Shown one piece after another: positions 23,961 through 32,106 of a stretch of 50,847 bases of DNA. This DNA is from Carthagonibacter metallireducens (GTDB lineage Bacteria > Gemmatimonadota > Gemmatimonadetes > Palauibacterales > Palauibacteraceae). The DNA is taken from the NCBI GenBank assembly GCA_023554445.1, contig JAMJQQ010000088.1, forward strand, positions 1 through 50,847, given 5' to 3'. Position 1 is the first letter of the stretch. Each line of letters begins with the position of its first letter. The position numbers and the translations under genes were made by a program. The notes under the pieces were generated by a model. The model was not told the origin of the DNA. It did no database searches and saw only the letters and a list, made by a program, of their open reading frames with translations.

Positions 23961-24638
23961 ATGCTGAACGCCCACGTGCGCCGCCTCCGGACCTCCACGA
24001 TCGCGATCGCCATCCTGCTCTTCGGTTCCGGCAGCCTGGTTGCGCAGGAAGGGCACGAGGCCGAGGAGCCGGCGGCTGCGCATGCCGAGGGGGAGCACCA
24101 GGAGCACGAGTTCCACGTAGCGCACGAGAAGAACGAGATCGCCGTCTTCCTCGGAGGCACGCGCAGACTGAAGTTCGAGGACGACGAGACGGGAGCCACG
24201 GCAGGACTCGAATACGCGCGGCAGATCCGTCCCCGGGTTGCGGCGTCGCTGGGCTTCGAGTTCGCCGCCGGCGAGATCGAGCGCGACTGGGTCGCGATGT
24301 TGAAGCTCGGCATACAGCCTTTCGAGGGCTGGGCCTTGCCGCTCATCCTGTACATCGGGACGGGTATCGAGGTCGCCAGCGTCGATGAGGTGCTGCTCGA
24401 AGCGGATGAGCACGGCGGCGTCGAGGAGGGCGAAGGCCACGGGGGCGAAGCGACGGTCGCGTCAGAGGAGCATGGGGAGTCCGGTGAGCGGGAGACCGAG
24501 GTCGACGCGTTGATGCGCCTCGGAACAGGCTGGATCATTCACGCGGGCAGCTTCAGCATCATTCCGAATGTCAATTTCGATCTCGTCGGCGAGGACTGGG
24601 CCGCCGTCTTCGGCGTGACGCTCGGATATCGATTCTGA
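23961..24638 (+). CDS. His/Glu-rich outer-membrane beta-barrel-like protein
   Basis: 225 residues from ATG 23961. Signal peptide with core IAIAILLFGSGSLVA and an AQE-type cleavage site near residue 29. The mature N-terminus is rich in His and Glu (GHEAEEPAAAHAEGEHQEHE), and a second His/Glu/Gly-rich loop lies at about residues 152-175. Amphipathic strands surround these (IAVFLGGTRRLKF, ATAGLEYARQI, WAAVFGVTLGYRF), and the protein ends in Phe, as many outer-membrane barrels do. The acidic His-rich parts could bind divalent metals in the periplasm; this is inference. No clear relatives recognised. Confidence 0.78.
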   Translation: MLNAHVRRLRTSTIAIAILLFGSGSLVAQEGHEAEEPAAAHAEGEHQEHEFHVAHEKNEIAVFLGGTRRLKFEDDETGATAGLEYARQIRPRVAASLGFEFAAGEIERDWVAMLKLGIQPFEGWALPLILYIGTGIEVASVDEVLLEADEHGGVEEGEGHGGEATVASEEHGESGERETEVDALMRLGTGWIIHAGSFSIIPNVNFDLVGEDWAAVFGVTLGYRF

Positions 24639-24700
24639 TTCGTGATCGAAGCTTCGCCGGATCGCTGACTCCCGCCCGGTCAGGCGCCGAGAGAAGAACA

Positions 24701-24736
24701 ATGGCAACAACATTCAGAGATAGAGGATCGAGATGA
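24701..24736 (+). promoter_or_regulatory. possible 11-codon leader mini-ORF before glutaryl-CoA dehydrogenase
   Basis: ATG at 24701 opens an 11-codon frame (MATTFRDRGSR) whose TGA at 24734-24736 overlaps the downstream ATG at 24733 as ATGA. Its ribosome binding site is weak, and the main gene has its own AGAGGA. The exact overlap suggests possible translational coupling, but with so short a frame chance cannot be excluded. Confidence 0.25.
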
Positions 24737-25917
24737 GTTTCGCAGGGGTAGATTTCTACGACGTGGACGGACTCCTGTCGGAGGAGGAGCGAGCCGTTCG
24801 GGACATGGTGCGGGAATGGGTCGAGTCCGAGCTGATGCCGGTCATCAACGAACACTACACGACGCACAGCTTTCCGAAACAGCTCATTCCCCAGATGGGA
24901 GAGCTGGGATTCTACGGGGCCAATCTACCGGAGGAGTACGGCTGTGCGGGCCTCAACAACGTCGCGTACGGCCTGATCATGCAGGAGCTCGAGCGAGGGG
25001 ACTCGGGGCTCCGCTCCTTTGCCTCCGTGCAGGGCGCGCTGGTGATGTATCCGATCTTCGCTTTCGGGTCCGAAGAACAGCGCAAGCGTTGGCTTCCGCT
25101 CCTCGCGACCGGCGAGAAGATCGGCTGTTTCGGCCTGACGGAGCCCGATTTCGGGTCCAACCCGGGTGGTATGCTCACCCGGGCCGTGAAGGATGGAGAC
25201 GAATGGGTCCTGAACGGGGCGAAGATGTGGATCACGAACGGTTCGATGGCGGACGTCGCCGTCATCTGGGCCAAGACAGGAGACATCGACGATTCGAGAT
25301 CGATCCGCGGGTTCATCGTCGAAACCGACCGCGACGGCTTCTCGGCGAAGGACCAGGAGGGGAAGCTGTCGCTGCTGGCCTCCGATACGAGCGAGCTCGT
25401 GCTCCAGGATGTCAGGGTTCCCGACGCGAATCTCCTTCCGAAGTCGGGCGGTCTGAAGAGTCCGCTGATGTGCCTGACTCAGGCTCGCTATGGAATCGCG
25501 TGGGGCGCGATCGGTGCCGCCATGGCATGCTTCACCGAAGCCCGTGACTACGCCCTGAACCGGGTGCAGTTCGCCGGCAAGCCGATCGCGGCGACACAGA
25601 TTCAGCAGACCCGTCTGGCCGACATGCTCACCGAGATCACCAAGGCGCAGCTTCTCGCACTCCAGCTCGGTCGTCTCAAGGACGCGGGCACGTTCAACTC
25701 CGACCAGGTGTCGATGGCGAAGCGAAACAACGTCGACATGGCCTGTGAGTGTGCACGCGAAGCCCGGCGGCTTCTGGGAGGAAACGGCATCCTCGTCGAG
25801 TATCAGTCGATGCGTCACATGGCGAATCTGGAGTCGGTCTACACCTACGAGGGGACGCACGACATCCACGGCCTGATCCTCGGCCATGCGATCACGGGGC
25901 TGCCCGCGTACGAGTGA
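24733..25917 (+). CDS. glutaryl-CoA dehydrogenase
   Basis: 394-residue FAD enzyme of the acyl-CoA dehydrogenase family; oxidises and decarboxylates glutaryl-CoA to crotonyl-CoA in lysine, tryptophan and aromatic breakdown. Diagnostic features: RSFASVQGALVMYPI (the Arg/Ser region that recognises the distal carboxylate), CFGLTEPDFGSNPGGM, WITNGSMADVAVIWA, and the catalytic base Glu at residue ~373 in YEGTHDIHGLILGHAITG, a stretch nearly identical across this subfamily. AGAGGA lies six to seven bases before the ATG. No CoA-transferase or other glutarate gene is adjacent. Confidence 0.92.
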   Translation: MSFAGVDFYDVDGLLSEEERAVRDMVREWVESELMPVINEHYTTHSFPKQLIPQMGELGFYGANLPEEYGCAGLNNVAYGLIMQELERGDSGLRSFASVQGALVMYPIFAFGSEEQRKRWLPLLATGEKIGCFGLTEPDFGSNPGGMLTRAVKDGDEWVLNGAKMWITNGSMADVAVIWAKTGDIDDSRSIRGFIVETDRDGFSAKDQEGKLSLLASDTSELVLQDVRVPDANLLPKSGGLKSPLMCLTQARYGIAWGAIGAAMACFTEARDYALNRVQFAGKPIAATQIQQTRLADMLTEITKAQLLALQLGRLKDAGTFNSDQVSMAKRNNVDMACECAREARRLLGGNGILVEYQSMRHMANLESVYTYEGTHDIHGLILGHAITGLPAYE

Positions 25918-25927
25918 GGGGAATCCC

Positions 25928-26617
25928 TTACGGTTCGGACGGCGGTCCGAGCCAGCGATCGCCGAGCACCACCGTGAGCCCGATGACGATCACGCCGGAG
26001 AACAGAACGTCGCTGAGGAAGTGGCCGCCCGCGGCTACCCGGGCGAGGCCCACCAGCAGTCCGAATCCGGTGGCCGAGGCGATGATCGCCCATCGCCGCC
26101 GCCGCGACAGCCACGCGTAACCGAGCGCCGCGAGCGCGAAGCCCGCGGACGGATGGCCGGCGGAGAACGAGCAGTTGCGTTCGCACTGGTCGGCGATCAC
26201 GAGCGCCGGAGTAAACGCGCGATCTCCTCCGAATTGCGTGACATCGCGTGGGCGGGCCCGACCCCAGTGCTCCTTCAAGGTGCCGTTCACGATCAGGCCG
26301 GGACCGAGCGCCAGGACCACCAGAAGCAGCGCGGCCACCTTACCGCGGTGCCGAAACGGACCTCGTCGAGCCGCCTCGAGCACCAGCACGCCGACGGCGC
26401 CGACGACGGCGATTCCGACGATCCAGTCTACGGACTCGTAAAGAGCCCGCTCCCACGGGGTGCCGTTCTGGGTGAAGCCCGCGGCGGAGGAGTAGAACAG
26501 CTCGGTGAACGCCAGGTCCAGTTCCGGCATGAACAGGAAGAGCAATCCCAGCAGGGCTGCCATCCCCAGAAATCCGGCGGCAACCGGGAGCGTTCGGACG
26601 TCCTGCAAAGGTCTCAA
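25928..26617 (-). CDS. PAP2-superfamily membrane phosphatase
   Basis: 229 residues with about six membrane helices. All three phosphatase signature motifs of the PAP2 superfamily are intact: KEHWGRARP, SAGHPSAGF and RVAAGGHFLSDV. In the family a His in motif 3 attacks phosphate and motif 2 His protonates. Members dephosphorylate lipid phosphates such as undecaprenyl-PP, PGP or lipid A phosphates at the periplasmic face. Which lipid is used here is unknown. The start is TTG at 26617, overlapping the stop of the upstream gene. It is convergent with the glutaryl-CoA dehydrogenase, 10 bases away. Confidence 0.93.
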   Translation of the reverse strand: MRPLQDVRTLPVAAGFLGMAALLGLLFLFMPELDLAFTELFYSSAAGFTQNGTPWERALYESVDWIVGIAVVGAVGVLVLEAARRGPFRHRGKVAALLLVVLALGPGLIVNGTLKEHWGRARPRDVTQFGGDRAFTPALVIADQCERNCSFSAGHPSAGFALAALGYAWLSRRRRWAIIASATGFGLLVGLARVAAGGHFLSDVLFSGVIVIGLTVVLGDRWLGPPSEP

Positions 26618-26925
26618 TTCTGCCCGTCCGGGCCGGACGCGAGCGAATCGCTCCTCCGGGCCTCACTGAGCGATTCGATGAAGTCCTGCCGATCACCCAT
26701 CAGCTGCATCCGCTGGTCCAGAGATTCGACCTCGCCATGCAGCAGACGCAGCCCTTCCTCGATTCGCTCGAGTCGCTCCCGGTCGGGAGAAGAATCGTGT
26801 CGCAGTTGAATCCACTCTTCCATCACCCTTCCGAGCCTGCGGCTGAGCGGGAACAGCAGCACGAATGTCCCCAGCATGAACACCATTACGAGGATGGCGA
26901 TCAGCTCGGCGATCGCGTAAGGCAT
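26614..26925 (-). CDS. single-span membrane protein with coiled-coil
   Basis: 103 residues from ATG 26925, placed by AGGAGG a few bases upstream. One N-terminal membrane helix (YAIAELIAILVMVFMLGTFVLLFPLS) is followed by a cytosolic amphipathic/coiled-coil stretch with heptad-like leucines (RERLERIEEGLRLLHGEVESLDQRM). This resembles small regulatory or scaffold membrane proteins, but no family is recognised. Coupled by a four-base overlap to the PAP2 phosphatase gene, so the two likely work or are expressed together. Confidence 0.7.
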   Translation of the reverse strand: MPYAIAELIAILVMVFMLGTFVLLFPLSRRLGRVMEEWIQLRHDSSPDRERLERIEEGLRLLHGEVESLDQRMQLMGDRQDFIESLSEARRSDSLASGPDGQN

Positions 26926-27007
26926 CTCTCCTCCTGCGCGGTACGAGGCACGTTCGACGACACAGTAAGACACAATCCACGTGGCGGCACGGATTCGGCA
27001 CGCCATG

Positions 27008-27036
27008 TTGTGTCCGTCGCGGGTCAGGGCTAGCGT
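27008..27036 (+). promoter_or_regulatory. possible tRNA promoter
   Basis: TTGTGT (27008-27013), a 17-base spacer, and TAGCGT (27031-27036) lie 26 bases before the tRNA. Spacing is ideal but the -10 match is weak (three of six bases). Confidence 0.3.
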
Positions 27037-27061
27037 TAGGGACGATCCATCGGATGGTCGC

Positions 27062-27135
27062 GCGCCCGTAGCTCAATTGGATAGAGCGTCTGGCTTCGGA
27101 CCAGAAGGCTGGGAGTTCGAGTCTCTCCGGGCGCA
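27062..27135 (+). tRNA. tRNA-Arg (anticodon TCG)
   Basis: A complete cloverleaf can be folded by eye. The 7-bp acceptor pairs 27062-27068 (GCGCCCG) with 27128-27134 (CGGGCGC). The anticodon stem is TCTGG/CCAGA, with loop CTTCGGA placing TCG at 34-36. The T arm is GGGAG/CTCTC with loop TTCGAGT; one G-U pair is present. The discriminator is A and the CCA end is not encoded. It decodes CGA and wobble codons of Arg. It stands alone between a divergently placed membrane gene and a GDPD gene. Confidence 0.96.
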
Positions 27136-27192
27136 TCTTCATCCGGGTCGTCGACGTTCCGCACCGCAAACATACCTTCCGGGAGCGCGACC

Positions 27193-29097
27193 GTGTCATC
27201 CAGTGGATCTCCACGTCCTGACCGCAGCGTCATAAAGTCGTTTCTCTCCGGCCTCGGGAGCCTGCGTAAGGGGTGGCCCCAGTACGCTGCCGCAGATATT
27301 GCCACGCGAGTGTCTGCCACGCTGCTTCTGGCGCCCCTCGTGGCCTGGCTGGCCAGCACGGCACTGCAGCGAGCCGGCGGTGGAGCGGTAACCGACCAGG
27401 ACATCGTCTGGTTCCTGCTCTCGCCTCTCGGCATCGCATCCCTGCTGCTGGTTGCGGCGGGTTCGATTCTCGCGGGCCTGATCGGGCATACGGCGATCAT
27501 GACGGTCGCAGCGGGTATCCAGGAGGATCGGGCCGTGTCCTGGACCGATGGCATGCGGCACGCCTTCCGGCGGATCATCGCGATCTTTACGCTGGCCGTT
27601 CGCGGCATGATCCGGCTGATCGTGGATGCGGCGCCCTGGCTGCTTGCCGGGGGAGTGGTGTACCTGGTCATGTTCCGGGCCCACGACATCAACTACTACC
27701 TGTCCGAGAAGCCACCGGAATTCTGGGTGGCCGCAGTCCTGATCCTTCTCGCCCTCGCGGGCCTCGCCTGGTTCGTCGGCCGTCGCCTGCTGAGCTGGGC
27801 CATCGCGCTACCCCGGCTCCTGTTCGGCAACGAGGGGCCGGCCGGTGCTCTGGCCGCCAGCGTTGAAGCGACGGAGGGCCGGAAGCTGAGGGTCCTGCTG
27901 CTCTTCGGAATGTGGGCCGCCGCCACGTTCGCCGTTTCGGCGCTGATTACAGGAGGAGCCGCATGGTTCGGGCGAATCCTGGTTCCCGAGGGAAGCACGG
28001 ACCTCGCCCGGATAGCGACGGGAATCGGGATCGCCTCCGTCATCGCCTTCATCGGCAACCTCATCGTGTCGATCATCTCCAGCGTGGTACTGGCGCTGAG
28101 CCTGTTCGAGCTGGATCGCGGCTGGGCCGAGCCGTGGAAGCTGCCGAAGGAGGTGAAGTCGGAAGTCGGATCTCTCGAAGGTCGAGCGACGCTCAACGTA
28201 CCGGGCTGGGCCTGGGTGCTGCTGGCGCTGGCCGTTCCGGCGGGTGCGCTCTTCCTCGGACTTCGCGTGCTGGAGGGCGTGAACGTTACTGACGACGTGG
28301 AGATCACGGCGCATCGAGGAGCTTCCGGGCGAGCGCCGGAAAACACCCTGGCGGCGATCCGTGCCGGGATCGCCGATAGCGCCGACTGGGTCGAGATCGA
28401 TGTGCAGGAGACCCTCGATGGAGTGGTCGTAGTTCACCACGACGCCGACTTCATGCGGGTCATGCGGGACCCCAGGAAGATCTGGGAGACCCCGTGGGCC
28501 GACGTGTCGCAGATCGACAACGGTTCCTGGTTCGGCACCGAGTTCGAAGCGGAGCGAGTGGCATCACTGGAGGAGGTGCTGCTGACCGCTCGCGACCGCA
28601 TCAAGGTGAACATCGAGCTCAAGACCTACGGGCACGGGCAGCGGCTGGAAGAGCGCACCATCGAGATCGTCGAACGGCTCGGCATGTCGGACGAGGTGGT
28701 TCTCATGTCCCTCGATCGGCCGACCGTCGAGACGCTGAAGGCGCTGCGCCCGAACTGGACAGTCGGTCAGCTCGCCGCCGTTTCGATCGGCGATCTGACG
28801 CGGATCGAGGCCGACTTCCTGGCCGTGAACGCGAAGAACGCCCGTCCGGGCTTCATCAAGCGGGTCCATGACAGCGGCAAGGAACTGCAGGTGTGGACCG
28901 TCAATCATCCGGCGCAGATGTCTTCGATGATGAGCCTCGGGGTCGACACGATCATCACCGACGAGCCGGCGCTCGCGCGCGAGATTCTCCGGCAGCGGGC
29001 GATCCTGACGCCGGTGGAGCGTCTGCTGGTCAGTGTCGGCGCCCGCTTCGGCGTCGTCGAAGGCGCGGACGAGAGCTCCGACACGGACGACGCCTGA
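27193..29097 (+). CDS. glycerophosphodiester phosphodiesterase with N-terminal membrane domain
   Basis: 634 residues. The N-terminal ~370 residues hold about eight hydrophobic segments and match the 'membrane domain of glycerophosphodiester phosphodiesterase' arrangement. A GDPD catalytic barrel follows: HRGASGRAPENTLAAI, VEIDVQETLDGVVVVHHD, IKVNIELKTYGHG, and QVWTVNHPAQM...GVDTIITDEPA. The substrate is probably a membrane-derived or extracytoplasmic glycerophosphodiester. GTG 27193 is the start, with GGGAG about seven bases upstream. The tRNA-Arg precedes it by 57 bases. Together with the gene at 20559 it gives two distinct GDPDs in this window. Confidence 0.92.
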   Translation: MSSSGSPRPDRSVIKSFLSGLGSLRKGWPQYAAADIATRVSATLLLAPLVAWLASTALQRAGGGAVTDQDIVWFLLSPLGIASLLLVAAGSILAGLIGHTAIMTVAAGIQEDRAVSWTDGMRHAFRRIIAIFTLAVRGMIRLIVDAAPWLLAGGVVYLVMFRAHDINYYLSEKPPEFWVAAVLILLALAGLAWFVGRRLLSWAIALPRLLFGNEGPAGALAASVEATEGRKLRVLLLFGMWAAATFAVSALITGGAAWFGRILVPEGSTDLARIATGIGIASVIAFIGNLIVSIISSVVLALSLFELDRGWAEPWKLPKEVKSEVGSLEGRATLNVPGWAWVLLALAVPAGALFLGLRVLEGVNVTDDVEITAHRGASGRAPENTLAAIRAGIADSADWVEIDVQETLDGVVVVHHDADFMRVMRDPRKIWETPWADVSQIDNGSWFGTEFEAERVASLEEVLLTARDRIKVNIELKTYGHGQRLEERTIEIVERLGMSDEVVLMSLDRPTVETLKALRPNWTVGQLAAVSIGDLTRIEADFLAVNAKNARPGFIKRVHDSGKELQVWTVNHPAQMSSMMSLGVDTIITDEPALAREILRQRAILTPVERLLVSVGARFGVVEGADESSDTDDA

Positions 29098-29124
29098 TCT
29101 GGAGCCCGCGGCCTGCCCCCGGGA

Positions 29125-30705
29125 CTATTCCAGTTCCGGGGGACGGCGCATCGCCGGCCGGCACTCCGGCCACGCTCCCGGCTCGCCGGTCCGTTCATCG
29201 ATCGGCAGCAGCGCCCGGTCCCTCGGTGTCCGAACCGGGTCCTCGGCGGCGGCGTATGCCAGGATCGCCGCCAGGATCGCGTTATCCCGCAGATCGTCGA
29301 ACACGATCTTGTCGTAGGTGTCCCGCTCGGTGTGCCAGGTGTACTGCCGGTACTCATCGTACGGCGACTGCAGGCGGAAGCCGGGCGCGCCGGCACAGGT
29401 GAAGTTGATGTGGTCGCTTCCGCGGCTGTACTGGGTGCCGGGGAACTCCAGTTCGATCCCGCTCGCGATATCGCGAGGCACCTGTGCGATCCACCGGGCG
29501 ATCCGCTCGCCCGCGTAGAGAAATCCCTGTCCCTCGATCTTCTCGATTCGCCAGGTTCCGTTGTCCTGGTTGAAGGTCGCCTGCAGGCCCTCGAGCACCT
29601 CGGGGTGGTCTTCGGTGAAGGCCCGCGAGCCAATGTGCCCCACCTCTTCGGCGGCCCAATGCCCGGCTATGATCGTGCGCCTCGGGGTGAGGCCTGCCGC
29701 TTTGAGCAGCCGCATCGCTTCGAGCACCATGAGTGTGCCGGTCCCGTTGTCGGTCGCGCCGCTGGCCGCGTGCCACGAGTCGAGGTGCGCGGAGAGGACG
29801 ACGTATTCGTCCGGCAGATCGGAGCCTCGGATCTCTGCGATCACGTTGTCGTGCGGCACTTCACCCTTGAGTTCGGCCGTCATCTCCACCCGTATACGTG
29901 GTGCGCTGCCGTCCTCCGCCAGCCGGTACAGAAGACCGTAGTCCTCGCACGACAGCGAGAACGAGGGGACCTCTCGGGTCGGTGCGTCGAAGATCTTGTT
30001 GGCGCCCCAGCCTTCGGACCACCAGCCCATGACGATGCCCGCTACCCCGGCGTCGGCGACGCGGGCCAGTGCCGTCCACGGGTTGCGGCTTCCGAGAGCT
30101 TCGAGACGATCTCCCCAGGCAGTCCGCTCCGCCTGGCGCAGCGAATCGATCTTCGCGACCGTCTCCTCGCGGGCGTTAGCCTCCAGCTCCTGCCGGGCCC
30201 GGCACATCGGTTCGGGCGGCATGGCGAGAACGAATGCGCCCTCGAGGTCGGCCAGCCAGGACTCGACCTCGTCTTCCGCGAGGGAAGCTGGAATCGTGAC
30301 CACGCGGCCCTCGACGACGCCGCCCGTGCCGGGGCTGTAAGCCATCGGTACCGCTTCCAGGGTCCGCCGGCGCGGCGCGATCAGGTCCACGTGGGTGAAG
30401 CCCTGCTCCCAGCCACGCCAGGTGCCGACACTGTCCATTCGAACCTCGATGCCCCACTCGCGGTACCGGCCGGCCACCCAGTCCGCCGCGGCATCGTATT
30501 CCGGGGTGCCGGCCAGGCGTGGTCCGATCGAATCGAGAAGGGCTCTGGCCATCGACTCGAGTCTCGATCGCTCCAATCCCTCCTCCGTTATCGCCTGGAT
30601 GACGGGATCGGCGACCGTGTGGTCCTGAGCCGGTGCCGGCGAGGCACTAAGCCCGAGAGCGAGGATTGCCGGGACGATCACGGTTGAGACTCGTGCGCGG
30701 TGCAT
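29125..30705 (-). CDS. M28-family zinc metallopeptidase, secreted
   Basis: 526 residues with a cleavable signal peptide (VIVPAILALGLSASPAPAQD). The M28 co-catalytic zinc ligands are visible in order: SAHLDSWH (His, Asp), GATDNGTG (bridging Asp), WAAEEVGHIGS (catalytic Glu and ligand Glu), FNQDNG (Asp), and the final His in TWHTERDTYDK. A PA-like insert lies between the N-terminal region and the catalytic core (residues ~120-260). Such enzymes act as aminopeptidases or carboxypeptidases in the periplasm. CGGAGAA about six bases upstream supports the ATG at 30705. It is convergent with the GDPD gene and divergent from the metal operon. Confidence 0.94.
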   Translation of the reverse strand: MHRARVSTVIVPAILALGLSASPAPAQDHTVADPVIQAITEEGLERSRLESMARALLDSIGPRLAGTPEYDAAADWVAGRYREWGIEVRMDSVGTWRGWEQGFTHVDLIAPRRRTLEAVPMAYSPGTGGVVEGRVVTIPASLAEDEVESWLADLEGAFVLAMPPEPMCRARQELEANAREETVAKIDSLRQAERTAWGDRLEALGSRNPWTALARVADAGVAGIVMGWWSEGWGANKIFDAPTREVPSFSLSCEDYGLLYRLAEDGSAPRIRVEMTAELKGEVPHDNVIAEIRGSDLPDEYVVLSAHLDSWHAASGATDNGTGTLMVLEAMRLLKAAGLTPRRTIIAGHWAAEEVGHIGSRAFTEDHPEVLEGLQATFNQDNGTWRIEKIEGQGFLYAGERIARWIAQVPRDIASGIELEFPGTQYSRGSDHINFTCAGAPGFRLQSPYDEYRQYTWHTERDTYDKIVFDDLRDNAILAAILAYAAAEDPVRTPRDRALLPIDERTGEPGAWPECRPAMRRPPELE

Positions 30706-30940
30706 CTGCTATTCTCCGGGTTGATGTTCGCTGCGGAATCTCTGCCCTGACCGTCTGCAATGCGACCCTGTGGCAGAGGGGATGCCGACCCGCGTCCTGC
30801 TCGACGACCGTGGGACAGCCAGACATCTGGTCGAGCCCGCCCGGAACGGGCAGATTCACCTGCGTCGGTCTGCTTCTGATCACGGGCAGTGGCGCGTGAG
30901 GGGCGGTCTGATCACGCATCGAAAGCGGAGTAGCTCACGG

Positions 30941-31414
30941 GTGAACATTCCTGTCCCGCGAAGGCGGCGGAATCGCACGGCGATCGCTCTCATCGTGTTC
31001 ACCGGCCTGTTGGGCTGCAGACCGGAGACTGCTCCGGCTCCCGATCTGCGCTTCGACCAGGTTCGTGTCCGTCAAGCAACGGTATCAGGGACAGCGAATC
31101 GAACGGTAAACAGCGCCGCGTATCTGATCATCCGCAATCTCGGAAAAGCACCCGACCGACTGATCGGAGCGACCTTCGAAGGTGCACGCCGCGTCGAGAT
31201 TCACGAGACCCGCATCGACGACGATGGACTCGCGATGATGCAGGCCGCAGAGTCCATTGTCATTCCAGCCGGCGCAGAGGTCCGCCTGGAGCCGGGAGGC
31301 CTGCATGTGATGCTCATGGGGCTCGAGAGGTCGCTCGTATCGGGTGAGGAGGTCGAATTGACGCTGCTGTTCGAGAACTCCGGCGCTCGCAGCCTGGTCG
31401 CAAAAGTCCAGTGA
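30941..31414 (+). CDS. PCu(A)C copper chaperone lipoprotein
   Basis: 157 residues from GTG 30941 (GGAG ten bases upstream); a longer frame exists upstream but lacks sense. A lipoprotein signal ends in TGLLGC, so the Cys at about residue 24 would be lipidated. The PCu(A)C fold carries an intact Cu(I) site: His in VEIHE, a Met pair in GLAMMQ, then the His and Met of GLHVMLM, spaced H-x10-M(M)-x21-H-x-M. Known members deliver Cu(I) to the cytochrome oxidase CuA site. It is first in a four-gene operon and overlaps the ATPase start as GTGA. Confidence 0.92.
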   Translation: MNIPVPRRRRNRTAIALIVFTGLLGCRPETAPAPDLRFDQVRVRQATVSGTANRTVNSAAYLIIRNLGKAPDRLIGATFEGARRVEIHETRIDDDGLAMMQAAESIVIPAGAEVRLEPGGLHVMLMGLERSLVSGEEVELTLLFENSGARSLVAKVQ

Positions 31415-32106
31415 TCGAGCTCCGCGATCTCGCGTTCTCCTATCCGGACTCGGATTTCGGTCTCTCGATCACAGGGCTCGAAATCGCCGCCGGGACCACC
31501 ACCGCCTTCATCGGTCCCAGCGGGTCCGGCAAGACCACCCTGCTCAACCTGATCGCCGGAATCCTCGAACCCGACACGGGCTCCGTCCGGACGAACGGGA
31601 CTCTCGTGACCGAGCTCTCGGATCGGGCAAGGAGAGCATTTCGCGTTACGGAGATCGGTCTCGTCTTCCAGGAGTTCGAGCTCCTCGAGTACCTGACCGT
31701 GCTCGACAACATCCTGCTCCCGTACCGCATCAACCCGGTCCTGAAGCTGCAACCGGAGATAGTAGAGAGGGCGAAGACACTCGCTGCCCGGGTGGGAATC
31801 ACGGACAAGCTGCGCCGACGGCCCCGGCAACTCTCCCAGGGTGAACGGCAGCGGGTCGCCGTCTGCCGGGCGGTAATAACCGATCCACCCCTGTTGCTGA
31901 CCGATGAACCGACCGGCAACCTCGATCCGCTGAACCGGGAGACCGTGCTCGACATCCTGTTCGACTACGTCCGCGACGCCGGCACCACCCTGGTTTCGGT
32001 CACCCACGATCACGGGATTCTCGAGCGGTTCGAGGCCGTCGTGGATTTCCGGTCCTTCCACGAAATCGGACCCGATTCGGGTTCCGAATTAGATCCGGCA
32101 AGATGA
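31411..32106 (+). CDS. ABC transporter ATP-binding protein (MacB/LolD-type)
   Basis: 231 residues with every nucleotide-binding element: Walker A GPSGSGKTTLLN, a Q-loop near VFQEFELLEYLTV, the signature LSQGERQRVA, Walker B LLLTDEPTGNLD, and the switch His in VTHDH. The NLDPLNR stretch and length fit the MacB/LolD/FtsE-type ATPases that pair with FtsX-fold permeases, which is what the next gene encodes. GTG overlaps the chaperone stop (GTGA), and its own stop overlaps the permease start (ATGA), so the subunits are made in fixed ratio. Confidence 0.95.
   Translation: MIELRDLAFSYPDSDFGLSITGLEIAAGTTTAFIGPSGSGKTTLLNLIAGILEPDTGSVRTNGTLVTELSDRARRAFRVTEIGLVFQEFELLEYLTVLDNILLPYRINPVLKLQPEIVERAKTLAARVGITDKLRRRPRQLSQGERQRVAVCRAVITDPPLLLTDEPTGNLDPLNRETVLDILFDYVRDAGTTLVSVTHDHGILERFEAVVDFRSFHEIGPDSGSELDPAR

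Noticed and set aside
29332..30687. Long plus-strand open frame opposite the M28 peptidase
   Set aside because: High GC leaves antisense frames open; the translation shows no domain or normal composition, while the minus strand holds all M28 zinc ligands.
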